From a virus: a DNA stretch of 27,879 nt. Positions 15,196 to 22,523 of the stretch are shown here, piece after piece (positions within the stretch are counted from its first letter, which is position 1; each line of letters opens with the position of its first letter). The stretch spans positions 1-27,879 of IMG/VR virus record IMGVR_UViG_3300037521_000054. One strand, written 5' to 3'. A model generated the notes under the pieces. It worked only from the letters and a program-made list of their open reading frames with translations. It did no database searches and was not told where the DNA came from. A program made the translations under genes and the position numbers.

Positions 15196-16121
15196 TGCCT
15201 AGCCCAATTGAACTTATGCTTATGGAAGACCGAGATCCTTCTATGCAGAAGGCTCTGGCACAGGGTCTACGCCGTCAGGCAGAAATCGGAACACTTGCTC
15301 AACTAACGGGGGATGAGGTACTCGCCCCGTTTGGTAGAGGGCTTAGTGAGCGTACTGATCGTAGGGTGCGGAATGAAGCAACCAATCTGCAGAAGAAAGC
15401 TCAACGTGATATAACGGAAGGCTACTACACACAGATGGCGGAGAATAACCGGCTTACGATGGCTATGAATATCCGTAAGCAGGATGAGATTGAACGACAT
15501 AATCTTGAAACTGAAAAGACGGCAGCTATGCGAGCAGAGAAAGCTCTAACTGGCGCAGGGTTCAAAGCTCCCAGTGTTTCTGCGCAGAAGAAAACGCAGG
15601 AAGCTAAAGAATCCTATGATGGTATAGCCAGAGTGCTCAAAACCTATAAGCCTGAGTATGCTTCAAGCGCAGGGGTCATTGGTGAAGGCTCTATCACTAA
15701 CTTCTTTGGTAAGTTCGGTGGTACTGAGGGCATGAAGGATCAGGCTAGGTGGTGGGCTGACTACGATCTCATGTACACATTGGGCCGCAGGAACGAACTG
15801 TTTGGTTCAGCATTAACCGACTCTGAAATCAGGGCTTGGGAGGGCGCTAACATTAGTCCCAACTCCCCAGATGACGTCATTAAGCGTGGCTTGGCGACAT
15901 TATCTGAGATTGCCTCCAAGAAGTTAAAGGAACAGTATAAGAATGATGCCCCCCTCTACAAACCTGAGTGGGTTGAAAGTATGTATTCAGGTATTGCTCC
16001 TATGCCTACATTTGGGGATGAAGCAGTTCCAGATGCAGATTCAGAAGCAGCTAATTATGAATCCAGTGTTGCCGAACCTATAGTTAATCCTGAGACTGGC
16101 AACCTAGTCCAGAACTGGTGA
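15195..16121 (+). CDS. Probable internal virion / DNA-ejection protein
   Basis: 308 residues, predominantly helical and charged. Residues about 45-120 form long Arg/Glu/Lys/Gln helices (ERTDRRVRNEATNLQKKAQR). The second half has the segment YTLGRRNELFGSALTDSEIR followed by AWEGANISPNSPDDVIKRGL, a phrase I associate with uncharacterised internal or ejection proteins of podoviruses and related phages. No signal peptide or catalytic motif. The neighbours, a helical Gly-rich protein upstream and a large hydrophobic-zipper protein downstream, mirror the three-gene ejection cassette of P22-like phages. The start is in a TAATG overlap. Function is inferred from synteny and composition. Confidence 0.72.
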   Translation: MPSPIELMLMEDRDPSMQKALAQGLRRQAEIGTLAQLTGDEVLAPFGRGLSERTDRRVRNEATNLQKKAQRDITEGYYTQMAENNRLTMAMNIRKQDEIERHNLETEKTAAMRAEKALTGAGFKAPSVSAQKKTQEAKESYDGIARVLKTYKPEYASSAGVIGEGSITNFFGKFGGTEGMKDQARWWADYDLMYTLGRRNELFGSALTDSEIRAWEGANISPNSPDDVIKRGLATLSEIASKKLKEQYKNDAPLYKPEWVESMYSGIAPMPTFGDEAVPDADSEAANYESSVAEPIVNPETGNLVQNW

Positions 16122-16125
16122 TATT

Positions 16126-17826
16126 ATGCCCGTAGATGTCCGACTACCTAACGGAGCCATTCTAAAGAATGTGCCTGACGATGTGGCTGATAAGAAGCAC
16201 ATGGTCGCAATGGAAGCTATCAAACGCGGCATGGCGACCAATGAAGACTTTGGTTACGAAGGTGCTGAGGCTTTCCAAGAAGGCTTGGGGGCAGCCGGAG
16301 GAAGCAAAGGTGAACGCTTCCTTGAGGGTATGGGTCGTGGCATAGTCAATACCGGGCGGCAGGTCGGAAATATGTTCGGCCTAATAAGCGATGAGGAAAT
16401 AGCCGAAGCTAGGCAGATAGATAAAGATCTCATGGCTACAGGCATGGGCATCACAGGGGACATAGCTGGAAGTCTCCTCGCAACTGGCGGGCCGATTGGC
16501 GGCGGGGTGGGCGCTGCGGCCAAGGGTTTAACCGCTGCTCGAGGAGCGTCGATGGCCGCCAGAGGCGGTCGGGCGCTTGGCAAGGCCCTTGGTAAGCCCG
16601 TAGGCAGGGGAACCGTCGAGGGGGCTGTGTATGGGTCTGTGTATGCCGGGCCAGACAAGCGTGGGGAAGGAGCTTTGTGGGGAGCAGGACTTGGTCTAGG
16701 TATGGGCGGTCTTGTCAAGGGTCTGGGCAATGCTTGGAAGAATGCTAAGGTCAACGTGATGGACGAGGCAAAGGAAGCAGCCGAGGAATTGGGAGCGTTC
16801 ATTCCTATATCACAAGCTGGCTTAGAGGATGGCCTCCCCCGTATGATCTACAATGCTATCCTCTCTAACCTGCCGGGGTCGGCTGGTAAAGTTCGTGGCC
16901 AGTACAAGGATGCAGTGAAAACTCTACGCCAGTGGGCAGGGACGCAAGCTCACCCAGACGATGCCCGAGCCCGTATTCGTATTATGGATGACGATAATAT
17001 TCATACGATCTTTGCCAAGCTGGATGATTTTTGGAAGGGTAATAAAGAGAAAGGAATTATCGGTGCCTACGATGACGTTGGCAATACTGTTATAGACGCC
17101 AGCAAGGTCAAGGTGAATTCGGTCACTCGTAGTCTAGTAGAAGCTGAAGCTGCGCGGTTGGGCGTACCGTACCGAATTCCTCAGGGCATACAATCCAAAA
17201 CTCAGAACATGCTAAACTTCAGAAACACTGTGTCTGAAATTAAAATGAAGTTAGAACCGGGGCAGATGACTAAAACTCTGCGAGCTAATCTTGACGATAC
17301 TCTGAAAAAGATTGATGATCAGTTTGAAAAACAACTAGACCCAGATATATTCACTGCTTATTCTCACCTTGGGCCTTCGTATCATAACTATCAGATATTG
17401 AAGTCTGCGGTAGATAAAGCTAAGTCAGCAGGGCAGAAATTTGCTCCTCCACAACTCCTTGTTGCCGCAGCAGAAAAGGCAGGAGCAGCGGCTCGCTCTG
17501 GGGGTGGGACTTTCCAGCAGATTGCTGGCAAGGCGGCTAGAGCATTACAAGATTTTCCATCTAAGGCTGGTGTCTATCAGATGGTGGCGGCTCTTGGGCT
17601 TAGCTCAGGTGGGATAGGTCTGTTCATGGGAACAGGTTTTCCTGCTCTTACGGCTGCTGGTGTCTACGGCGTGGCGAAGTTAGTTGGGACTAAAAAGTTT
17701 CAGCAATTTTTAATGGGGGAATTCCGAGGCAAGGCGGCTTTGAATCATCCTCAAATGCAGCTTTTATTTAAGACTCTTGGTATGCCTGTACGACTTGGGG
17801 CTGTCAAAGGAATAGTAGAGGAGTAA
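16126..17826 (+). CDS. Large glycine-zipper DNA-ejection/internal virion protein
   Basis: 566 residues. The N-terminus (VRLPNGAILKNVPDDVADKK) is a small domain often found at the start of phage internal proteins. Residues about 100-215 are extremely rich in Gly and Ala with small-residue zippers (GITGDIAGSLLATGGPIGGG, GALWGAGLGLGMGGLVKGLG), which can insert into or cross membranes. The middle is helical and charged, and a second Gly/hydrophobic stretch (GLSSGGIGLFMGTGFPALTA) lies near residue 495. Such alternation of glycine-zipper hydrophobic and coiled regions is expected of ejection proteins that form a conduit through the cell envelope, as with T7 gp15/16 or P22 gp16/20. The ribosome binding site is weak. 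The role is inferred, the gene is certain. Confidence 0.78.
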   Translation: MPVDVRLPNGAILKNVPDDVADKKHMVAMEAIKRGMATNEDFGYEGAEAFQEGLGAAGGSKGERFLEGMGRGIVNTGRQVGNMFGLISDEEIAEARQIDKDLMATGMGITGDIAGSLLATGGPIGGGVGAAAKGLTAARGASMAARGGRALGKALGKPVGRGTVEGAVYGSVYAGPDKRGEGALWGAGLGLGMGGLVKGLGNAWKNAKVNVMDEAKEAAEELGAFIPISQAGLEDGLPRMIYNAILSNLPGSAGKVRGQYKDAVKTLRQWAGTQAHPDDARARIRIMDDDNIHTIFAKLDDFWKGNKEKGIIGAYDDVGNTVIDASKVKVNSVTRSLVEAEAARLGVPYRIPQGIQSKTQNMLNFRNTVSEIKMKLEPGQMTKTLRANLDDTLKKIDDQFEKQLDPDIFTAYSHLGPSYHNYQILKSAVDKAKSAGQKFAPPQLLVAAAEKAGAAARSGGGTFQQIAGKAARALQDFPSKAGVYQMVAALGLSSGGIGLFMGTGFPALTAAGVYGVAKLVGTKKFQQFLMGEFRGKAALNHPQMQLLFKTLGMPVRLGAVKGIVEE

Positions 17827-17830
17827 GACT

Positions 17831-19273
17831 ATGCCACGTGATGGTGGTGGGACATATACCCTTCCGGCAGGGAACCCGGTAATACCGGGAACAATTATTG
17901 AAACAACGTGGGCGAATCCCACGATGGACGACATTGCTGCCGCGCTTACAGACTCCCTCTCCCGCACAGGGTCAGGGGGTATGATTTCCCCATTCCTTAA
18001 TGCAGATGGGACGGTTGCCCTCCCCGGTATATCGTGGGCTAATCAACAGAACATGGGCTTCTGGCGTCCTGGTCTTGACGAAATGCGGGTCGCTGTTGCG
18101 GGGGTGGATAAAGCTCGGTGGACTAGCGACGCTAGTAATCCTATGGATATCTTTGTTGCTAGTGTGTGGGTATCTGTGATGAATGAAGGTGGGGATTACT
18201 CACCTACAGGCAACTGGGATTTCTCAGGAGCAGCTTCATTTATCCTTGGGCCAACTCCAGTTGTTGCTATACAAGAAGCAGCGGCGACGGCAGACGAAGG
18301 TAACTGGAATTTCCGAGCTACTGGTGACCAATTAGTCCTCGCGACTGCAACGGATGCTGCCCCTACAGTTGATGTAGAAAATGCTTTCTGGGTTGCTCGT
18401 ACCACGACGGCTGTTGACTATACACAATTCCTTAATGAAATACGAGTCGGTGGTAGTGTCGGTGCTTATGGTACGATACGCCATGGGATAACTGGGGCTA
18501 CAGAATTTGACAGTCAAAATACAAACCAACTTCACTTTATGCCTACGGGAGAACAAGCAGGAATATGCCGAGTTGGTCCGGGTGATGTAGTCCTAGTCCC
18601 ATTTAGTCTAAGTGCGGGACAAAATCAAGGATTCCAAATAACTTCACAAACTTCAGGTGATCAAGTTGGGTGGGTAGCCTATGCGAATGATAGTATTCGG
18701 AATTGGGCTGTTTTCTTTGGCGTACATGATAATGATGCTTGGGGATTATCCTGTAATGTTCTTGGAACTGGTACTCCTACCTTTATGGTACAAACTGAAG
18801 GAGAAACATTGATCCGGGGTGTTCTTAATGGGGCGGTCTCCCTGTATGATAATAATACTCCAGCAGTTAGAACTCGTGATAATTCGGGGGAAAATACAAG
18901 GGGAGAAGTACTCCATGCAGGCGGAGCCTACCACGATATAGGCGTAGCAGTGATGCCTATCCTTGAACAGGATGTCAGTGTTACTCTTAGCAAGATTCAA
19001 AACCAGAAGCTCATACATAAAGATTCTGGTGGCGCGGTGACCTATACACTGGATAATGATTCAGCTATATTGGCGGGGACTGTTTACACAATCTGTAATG
19101 AAGATACAGAAGTACTCAGTATCACTCAAGGTGGTGGAGTAGCTCTCCGCTGGTTTGATGGATCAACTCCTGGTGGATTACTTGGCAATAGAAGCCTAGC
19201 TTCTGGTGGGGTCGCTACTATTGTGAAATATATCAATACTGAATACTTCATCTGGGGTGCGGGTATTTCATGA
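17831..19273 (+). CDS. Second tail fibre / tail protein
   Basis: 480 residues with a strong GAGGAG ribosome binding site. The N-terminus (PRDGGGTYTLPAGNPVIPGT, then TTWANPTMDDIAAALTDSLS) is a very recognisable virion-anchoring start shared by many phage tail fibres. The central part is Thr/Asn/Gly-rich with beta-strand alternation. The C-terminus has a compact beta domain (KLIHKDSGGAVTYTLDNDSA, then YTICNEDTEVLSITQGGG and FIWGAGIS) like those that end several phage fibres and bind no obvious metal. It follows the ejection cassette and overlaps the next gene by four bases. Together with the 915-residue fibre, it gives the phage two distinct adsorption proteins. Confidence 0.85.
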   Translation: MPRDGGGTYTLPAGNPVIPGTIIETTWANPTMDDIAAALTDSLSRTGSGGMISPFLNADGTVALPGISWANQQNMGFWRPGLDEMRVAVAGVDKARWTSDASNPMDIFVASVWVSVMNEGGDYSPTGNWDFSGAASFILGPTPVVAIQEAAATADEGNWNFRATGDQLVLATATDAAPTVDVENAFWVARTTTAVDYTQFLNEIRVGGSVGAYGTIRHGITGATEFDSQNTNQLHFMPTGEQAGICRVGPGDVVLVPFSLSAGQNQGFQITSQTSGDQVGWVAYANDSIRNWAVFFGVHDNDAWGLSCNVLGTGTPTFMVQTEGETLIRGVLNGAVSLYDNNTPAVRTRDNSGENTRGEVLHAGGAYHDIGVAVMPILEQDVSVTLSKIQNQKLIHKDSGGAVTYTLDNDSAILAGTVYTICNEDTEVLSITQGGGVALRWFDGSTPGGLLGNRSLASGGVATIVKYINTEYFIWGAGIS

Positions 19274-19746
19274 GCGGTTTCCAGCATGGTGCTTCGGCAG
19301 CTTCTGCGGCGGCAGGAGTAGGGCCACCAGTTGATCCGTTTAAGCAGGAATTCCAACTGTTCGCAGAATTTAGGTTTCCGCTACCGGGCCACATAGGATT
19401 TGATCGATTTTTATCAACTCTTGGTGCGCTACTTCCAGCTACGGATTATGACCCTGCCAGTGGAAACCATAACATTGACTCGATTTACACTCAATCAGGC
19501 AACTTGGTATTTAGAATGGACCAACAGAACGTTCCGAATACTGACCAGACTTTTACGCAGATTGAAATTACTGGCAGATTTTTGCAGGATTTTCCAAACA
19601 TAAATACTAGGATAATTCTGCGAACTGAGGTCACTTTCTATAATCCGACCGACTTTGGCGATACTCTGTGGTCTTTTACCACCATTTCACCACTGGATAT
19701 GACCGCGCTCGATGTTTATGACGTTGTTATTCGGTGGGCACCTTGA
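19270..19746 (+). CDS. Small fibre-associated protein, hypothetical
   Basis: 158 residues, no recognised domain. After a short Ala/Gly/Ser leader (SGFQHGASAASAAAGVGPPV) comes a beta-rich body with alternating hydrophobics (SGNLVFRMDQ, TQIEITGRFL, TRIILRTEVTFYN, LDVYDVVIRWAP) that resembles a small beta-sandwich. It starts within the stop of the second fibre (ATGA), which suggests a partner, chaperone or tip protein of that fibre. No chaperone motif is visible, so this remains positional. It overlaps the next gene by four or thirteen bases depending on that gene's start. Confidence 0.7.
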   Translation: MSGFQHGASAASAAAGVGPPVDPFKQEFQLFAEFRFPLPGHIGFDRFLSTLGALLPATDYDPASGNHNIDSIYTQSGNLVFRMDQQNVPNTDQTFTQIEITGRFLQDFPNINTRIILRTEVTFYNPTDFGDTLWSFTTISPLDMTALDVYDVVIRWAP

Positions 19747-20096
19747 CAAATCCAACAGCTAAGGAAACAGGAATCCGCATAGGGGTGAACCAGTTGGTGA
19801 CCTACCTTACCCTCATACCTATCTTCTGGTTTGTCATACAGCCACTTATTATTTCCGCATTGGCTGAGGATATCAAGGAGATAGTAGCAGAGCAGACTGC
19901 CCCTATCAGTGGTGCTTTCGTTGCTCTGTTACAACGGGATATCAATGCAACCCGAAAAGAGATGGCTGCATTGAGATTCCGACAAAGAGATGATGATGAG
20001 GTATGGACAGAAGAGGATGCCCTGTACCTAGCTGATTTAGAAATCCAACTGGCAGCATTAGAAGAAGCTAAGTCAGCATTGCAAGACACTACCTAG
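19743..20096 (+). CDS. One-TM coiled-coil protein, possible lysis component
   Basis: About 117 residues. A transmembrane segment (LVTYLTLIPIFWFVIQPLII, near residues 18-38) is followed by a charged helical region ending in a coiled coil (ALYLADLEIQLAALEEAKSA). This N-terminal-anchor plus coiled-coil layout fits an inner-membrane spanin or an accessory holin, but could also be a membrane-bound virion protein. Start choice is uncertain: TTG at 19743 has GGTGG in front and makes a 4-base TTGA overlap with the preceding stop, while GTG at 19734 adds three residues and lacks a ribosome binding site. The promoter for the following genes lies at its 3' end. Confidence 0.65.
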   Translation: MTNPTAKETGIRIGVNQLVTYLTLIPIFWFVIQPLIISALAEDIKEIVAEQTAPISGAFVALLQRDINATRKEMAALRFRQRDDDEVWTEEDALYLADLEIQLAALEEAKSALQDTT

Positions 20097-20107
20097 CGTG
20101 GTACAAT
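20079..20107 (+). promoter_or_regulatory. Sigma70-like promoter for the lysis-type genes
   Basis: TTGCAA (20079-20084), exactly 17 bases, then extended -10 TG-G-TACAAT (20099-20107; -10 5 of 6, -35 4 of 6). Transcription would begin near 20114, ahead of the AAGGAG and ATG at 20135. It is the best-matching promoter on the plus strand that I found. Confidence 0.6.
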
Positions 20108-20134
20108 TTACTCACATATAATAAGGAGAATGAA

Positions 20135-20362
20135 ATGCCAGATCCCCAAGGACAACCCGACGGTCATCAGCAGATGGCCCTTGCTATTCATCAAGTCTTT
20201 TCACAGGGCCAAGGAGTACCAATATCCTCAGCTCATGCTGAAAAGGTAGTGGAAATGAAGCTATGGCTCGCGGCCATAGCCAATGGTCAACTTAAGATTG
20301 TTGACACCGGGAAGCCAGTAGTCCCTCCCCCAGGAGATGGTAATGGAGCTCCAGCTAAGTAG
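20135..20362 (+). CDS. Small hypothetical protein in the lysis-type cassette
   Basis: 75 residues, preceded by AAGGAG at good spacing and by the promoter described just upstream. The N-terminal half is Gln/His/Asp-rich and the centre is helical (AHAEKVVEMKLWLAAIANGQ); the C-terminus is a Pro/Gly linker (PPPGDGNGAPAK). No membrane segment, signal peptide or known motif. The end overlaps the DUF5675 gene, whose ribosome binding site lies inside it. Function unknown. Confidence 0.68.
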   Translation: MPDPQGQPDGHQQMALAIHQVFSQGQGVPISSAHAEKVVEMKLWLAAIANGQLKIVDTGKPVVPPPGDGNGAPAK

Positions 20363-20813
20363 GATCTCCAGTGGGGACGAAGCTACCCTCGGCAACCTGT
20401 TTAATGCTGAGCCTGCTCGTTCCCCACTTTTAACTTTCCTCTGCTACACCCTAGAGGATCAGTACAATGAGCCAAAGATTCCAGGCGAAACTAGGATACC
20501 TGCGGGACGGTATCAAATCAGACTGCGTACCGAGGGGGGAATGTACAAGAGGTATAGTGAAAGGTTCCTTCCTTGGCATGGTGGAATGCTCTGGCTCCAA
20601 GACGTACCGGGTTTCACGTTTATATACATTCACGTTGGCAACAAAGATGACGATTCAGAAGGTTGTATTCTCGTTGGCGACGGCCAGATATCCAATGTGA
20701 TTGAACGGGGGCAAGTCACAAGTAGTGTCCTTGCCTACAGGCGTTTGTATGAAATAGTCCATGCAGCAGTAATGAAAGACACCGTATGGATAACGATAGA
20801 GGACGTAGCATGA
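20343..20813 (+). CDS. DUF5675 family protein, candidate cell-wall enzyme
   Basis: 156 residues. The ATG at 20343 is chosen because AGGAG (20332-20336) is six bases away; the ATG at 20337 touches it. The text MELQLSR at the start, CYTLED, IPAGRYQIRLR, RFLPWHGGMLWLQDVPGF, IYIHVGN and SEGCIL is the DUF5675 pattern. H79, H97 and C108 are placed as H...(10)...SEGC, which recalls the H-xn-S-x-G-C active site of YkuD-type L,D-transpeptidases, so a peptidoglycan-acting thiol enzyme is conceivable. That is inference; the family's activity is not established to my knowledge. It sits just before an exported protein and two holin-like genes, where an endolysin is expected, and no other lysozyme is present in the window. 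Confidence 0.8.
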   Translation: MELQLSRISSGDEATLGNLFNAEPARSPLLTFLCYTLEDQYNEPKIPGETRIPAGRYQIRLRTEGGMYKRYSERFLPWHGGMLWLQDVPGFTFIYIHVGNKDDDSEGCILVGDGQISNVIERGQVTSSVLAYRRLYEIVHAAVMKDTVWITIEDVA

Positions 20814-21160
20814 GAAAATTATTTTATTGTCTGCTGGTATGTTCGCCACTAGTGTTCGCAATTGAACCAAAGACATTTGACTGGACGCCACCTACCCAGA
20901 ACACAGATGGAACTCCCCTGCCTGACACTGACATCGCTAGCTACAACATCTTCTGTAATGCGGTGCTGCTCGGTAACGTACCGAACACAGGGGGTACGGA
21001 CACGTGGACGTCTCCTCCCCTCCCGGCAGGCTCCTATAACTGCCACGCTACGACAGTAGCGATAAATGGGGAGGAATCGGACGCAAGTAACTCCGTAAAT
21101 TTTACTGTAGATCCATCCAAACCGGAAGCACCTACAGGTTTTTCTGTGTCCCTGCCGTAG
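20810..21160 (+). CDS. Exported fibronectin-III-like domain protein
   Basis: 116 residues from ATG 20810, which overlaps the previous stop (ATGA) and has GAGG upstream. MRKLFYCLLVCSPLVFA is a Sec signal peptide with a likely cleavage after VFA. The mature part is a single Ig/FN3-like beta sandwich: TFDWTPPTQNTDGTPLPDTD, then IASYNIFCNAVLLG, then PLPAGSYNCHATTVAINGEE, then NSVNFTV. This layout (W early, 'Y.iy.n', 'l..G.Y...v.A....eS..S') is typical of FN3. Two cysteines (about residues 46 and 76) could form a disulfide. Position suggests action in the periplasm at lysis or on the cell surface; function is unknown. Confidence 0.75.
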   Translation: MRKLFYCLLVCSPLVFAIEPKTFDWTPPTQNTDGTPLPDTDIASYNIFCNAVLLGNVPNTGGTDTWTSPPLPAGSYNCHATTVAINGEESDASNSVNFTVDPSKPEAPTGFSVSLP

Positions 21161-21224
21161 GTCCTCCATGCTCCAACCCGCCGTGTGGACCACCATCAAA
21201 ACCATTAGGATCGGGGTGTTCATC

Positions 21225-21437
21225 ATGAATAAACCTTCAAGTACAATTCAGGCTGCTGGAATCTCTGGATTTCTAGCAGCGACTGCTCTACTTATCATCA
21301 AGCTCGCTTGGCCTGAAATTTATGTGCAGATACCTCCTGAATATCAGGGGTATTTAGTCACAGCAATCATGATTGGTTTCGGTTACTTTAAGAAGGAGAA
21401 CGTCCTTGGGAATCCTGACGAAGCTACTTGGGGGTGA
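21225..21437 (+). CDS. Small holin-like membrane protein
   Basis: 70 residues from ATG 21225 (GGGGTG upstream; an ATG at 21168 lacks a ribosome binding site). Two hydrophobic segments, GISGFLAATALLIIKLAW (about 12-29) and YLVTAIMIGFGYF (about 43-55), are separated by a short PPEYQG loop, and the C-terminus is charged (KKENVLG). Size and topology match class II holins and small phage holin families. It overlaps the next gene, which also looks like a holin, by 32 bases; one may be an antiholin. Identification rests on topology and location. Confidence 0.7.
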   Translation: MNKPSSTIQAAGISGFLAATALLIIKLAWPEIYVQIPPEYQGYLVTAIMIGFGYFKKENVLGNPDEATWG

Positions 21438-21807
21438 CACCGCAGTCGCAGGAGTCACTGCGATCGGCAATGTACTTGACAACCTGTTTACGAGTAAAGA
21501 CGAAAAGCTAACCCACGAAGAAATCCGTATGCGGTTAGCCATGAAGCCTGATATGGCACAGGTTGAGCTAAGTAAGATTGAAGCTCAACACCGTAGTATT
21601 TTCGTGGCAGGCTGGAGGCCATGGATCGGCTGGGTCTGCGGCATGGGTGTTCTTAACATGGTACTCATAAATCCATGGATACAATGGATCACGGGGGCGG
21701 CAGGGCCGGAGCTTCCTCACCAAACTATCATGCAGTTAACTCTGGGTATGCTTGGACTTCTAGGTACGATGCGTACCGTTGAAAAAATTAAAGGTAAAGC
21801 GAAGTAG
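21406..21807 (+). CDS. GTA-type 3TM holin-like protein
   Basis: 133 residues. A TTG start at 21406 is preferred because AAGGAG lies seven bases in front; the upstream TTG at 21373 has none. The sequence fits the 'holin of 3TMs for gene-transfer release' family: an amphipathic N-terminus (VAGVTAIGNVLDNLF), a charged linker (TSKDEKLTHEEIRMRLAM), the hallmark FVAGWRPWIGWVCGMGVL, a second segment after INPWIQW, and a C-terminal hydrophobic LTLGMLGLLGTMRTV. It is the last late gene before the strand switch. In phages and gene transfer agents these proteins permeabilise the inner membrane or deliver the endolysin. Confidence 0.8.
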   Translation: MGILTKLLGGDTAVAGVTAIGNVLDNLFTSKDEKLTHEEIRMRLAMKPDMAQVELSKIEAQHRSIFVAGWRPWIGWVCGMGVLNMVLINPWIQWITGAAGPELPHQTIMQLTLGMLGLLGTMRTVEKIKGKAK

Positions 21808-21873
21808 TGCGGTGATGGCTGACTCCGGCCGCACCCAGAGCTAACTAGTACCCATCGGCCACCTCGGGCGGAC
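21808..21873 (+). other. Convergent junction between late and early transcription
   Basis: This 66-base gap separates plus-strand late genes from minus-strand early genes. GTGCGG (21807-21812) can pair with CCGCAC (21829-21834) across a 16-base loop, but no U tract follows on either strand. I see no convincing intrinsic terminator here, so opposing transcripts may overlap or stop by Rho. Confidence 0.4.
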
Positions 21874-22218
21874 TTATCTGTCCTGGTCTATATATTCCTT
21901 TCCTGGCTCGCCACTCTCATCTAGCTTGCACTGAGCCATGTTTACGTCTGGCGCATAGCCAGCGGCAATGTTCTCTTCCTGCTGCGTAACTTCAATGTAC
22001 TTGTCGCAGGCATGTTTAATCTTTTCAAGGTCATCGAGCAAATGGCGACCCTCCGGACCTTTCTTCCTAAAGATCCACTTTGATATAATATACTGGAAGC
22101 AATTAAAGCGGAAGGCCCAAGCAATATCCCAATGCTCAAGAACACTATTACAATGGGGACACTTAGCCTTGACCTTGTAATGTTCACCTCCCACCTGCCT
22201 TTCGTTTGCACGTTCCAT
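21874..22218 (-). CDS. DUF3310-like small protein
   Basis: 114 residues. The motif VGGEHYK (residues 9-15), then a helix-rich body (NCFQYIISKWIFRKKG, then HLLDDLEKIKHACDKYI) reproduces the DUF3310/SaV-like pattern 'GG.HY ... n..KYi.R...K....dDL.Ka..Y'. It differs by an inserted CPHC (20-23) between motif and helices, a possible zinc knuckle with C40 or H29. The family is widespread in phages, often beside nucleotide-metabolism genes; its biochemical role is not established. AAGGAG precedes the ATG ten bases away. It is the last gene of the early operon. Confidence 0.8.
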   Translation of the reverse strand: MERANERQVGGEHYKVKAKCPHCNSVLEHWDIAWAFRFNCFQYIISKWIFRKKGPEGRHLLDDLEKIKHACDKYIEVTQQEENIAAGYAPDVNMAQCKLDESGEPGKEYIDQDR

Positions 22219-22303
22219 CTTGTGGGTACTCCTTTAGCATACGCTCACGCGCCCTCTTAGCAGCCCTTCGGTTACCAGCTCGGCACCTGTTCAGGCTTGC
22301 CAT
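22184..22303 (-). CDS. Tiny basic protein, 39 residues
   Basis: ATG at 22303 (complement) opens a 39-codon frame rich in Arg, Lys and Ala (SLNRCRAGNRRAAKRARER), ending with TGA at 22184, inside the DUF3310 gene. It fills the gap between the membrane peptide gene and DUF3310 in an otherwise tightly packed operon, and only 14 bases separate it from the preceding stop. The ribosome binding site is weak (AAGAAG). Composition suggests a short basic helix that could bind nucleic acid. It is a modest-confidence gene call; the 35-base overlap with the next gene is a point against. Confidence 0.4.
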   Translation of the reverse strand: MASLNRCRAGNRRAAKRARERMLKEYPQDGTCKRKAGGR

Positions 22304-22317
22304 AACTTCTTGTGGCG

Positions 22318-22467
22318 TTACCACAATACGAACTTAGCTAACTCTAATACTACGAGCAGCCAAATCCCCACCCTTACGTGACTCAAACCACGGTGCATAT
22401 CGCCCAGGAATTCGCCCATTTCCATCTCATCCGTGTACCCTTTCACTGCTGTATCCTTATGGTTCAT
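22318..22467 (-). CDS. Small single-TM membrane protein
   Basis: 49 residues from ATG 22467 (complement), with AAGGAA eight bases upstream; an in-frame start further up at 22509 would run through the promoter. The first 30 residues are charged and amphipathic (HKDTAVKGYTDEMEMGEFLG), the rest a transmembrane helix (VGIWLLVVLELAKFVLW). Small membrane proteins in early phage operons can block superinfection or tune host functions; nothing here is specific. It begins a short transcript that may continue into DUF3310. Confidence 0.6.
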   Translation of the reverse strand: MNHKDTAVKGYTDEMEMGEFLGDMHRGLSHVRVGIWLLVVLELAKFVLW

Positions 22468-22497
22468 GTTTATATTCCTTGTAGTTAGTACGTTTAT

Positions 22498-22521
22498 ATA
22501 ATAACACAAGGACGTTTCGTG
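22498..22521 (-). promoter_or_regulatory. Candidate extended -10 promoter, early strand (motif copy A)
   Basis: Read on the complement, TG-T-TATTAT (22506-22498) is a good extended -10, in the longer context CACGAAACGTCCTTGTGTTAT. The same sequence block occurs at 25649-25671. A -35 is not apparent. It lies in the 56-base gap upstream of the membrane peptide gene and overlaps nothing coding. Confidence 0.5.
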
Positions 22522-22523
22522 AC

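Noticed and set aside
16254-16802. Pro/Ala-rich open frame on the minus strand
   Set aside because: It is the complement of the Gly/Ala zipper region of the ejection protein; no ribosome binding site or domain.
22468-22509. Upstream in-frame ATG for the small membrane protein
   Set aside because: It overlaps the extended -10 promoter and lacks a ribosome binding site; ATG 22467 has AAGGAA.
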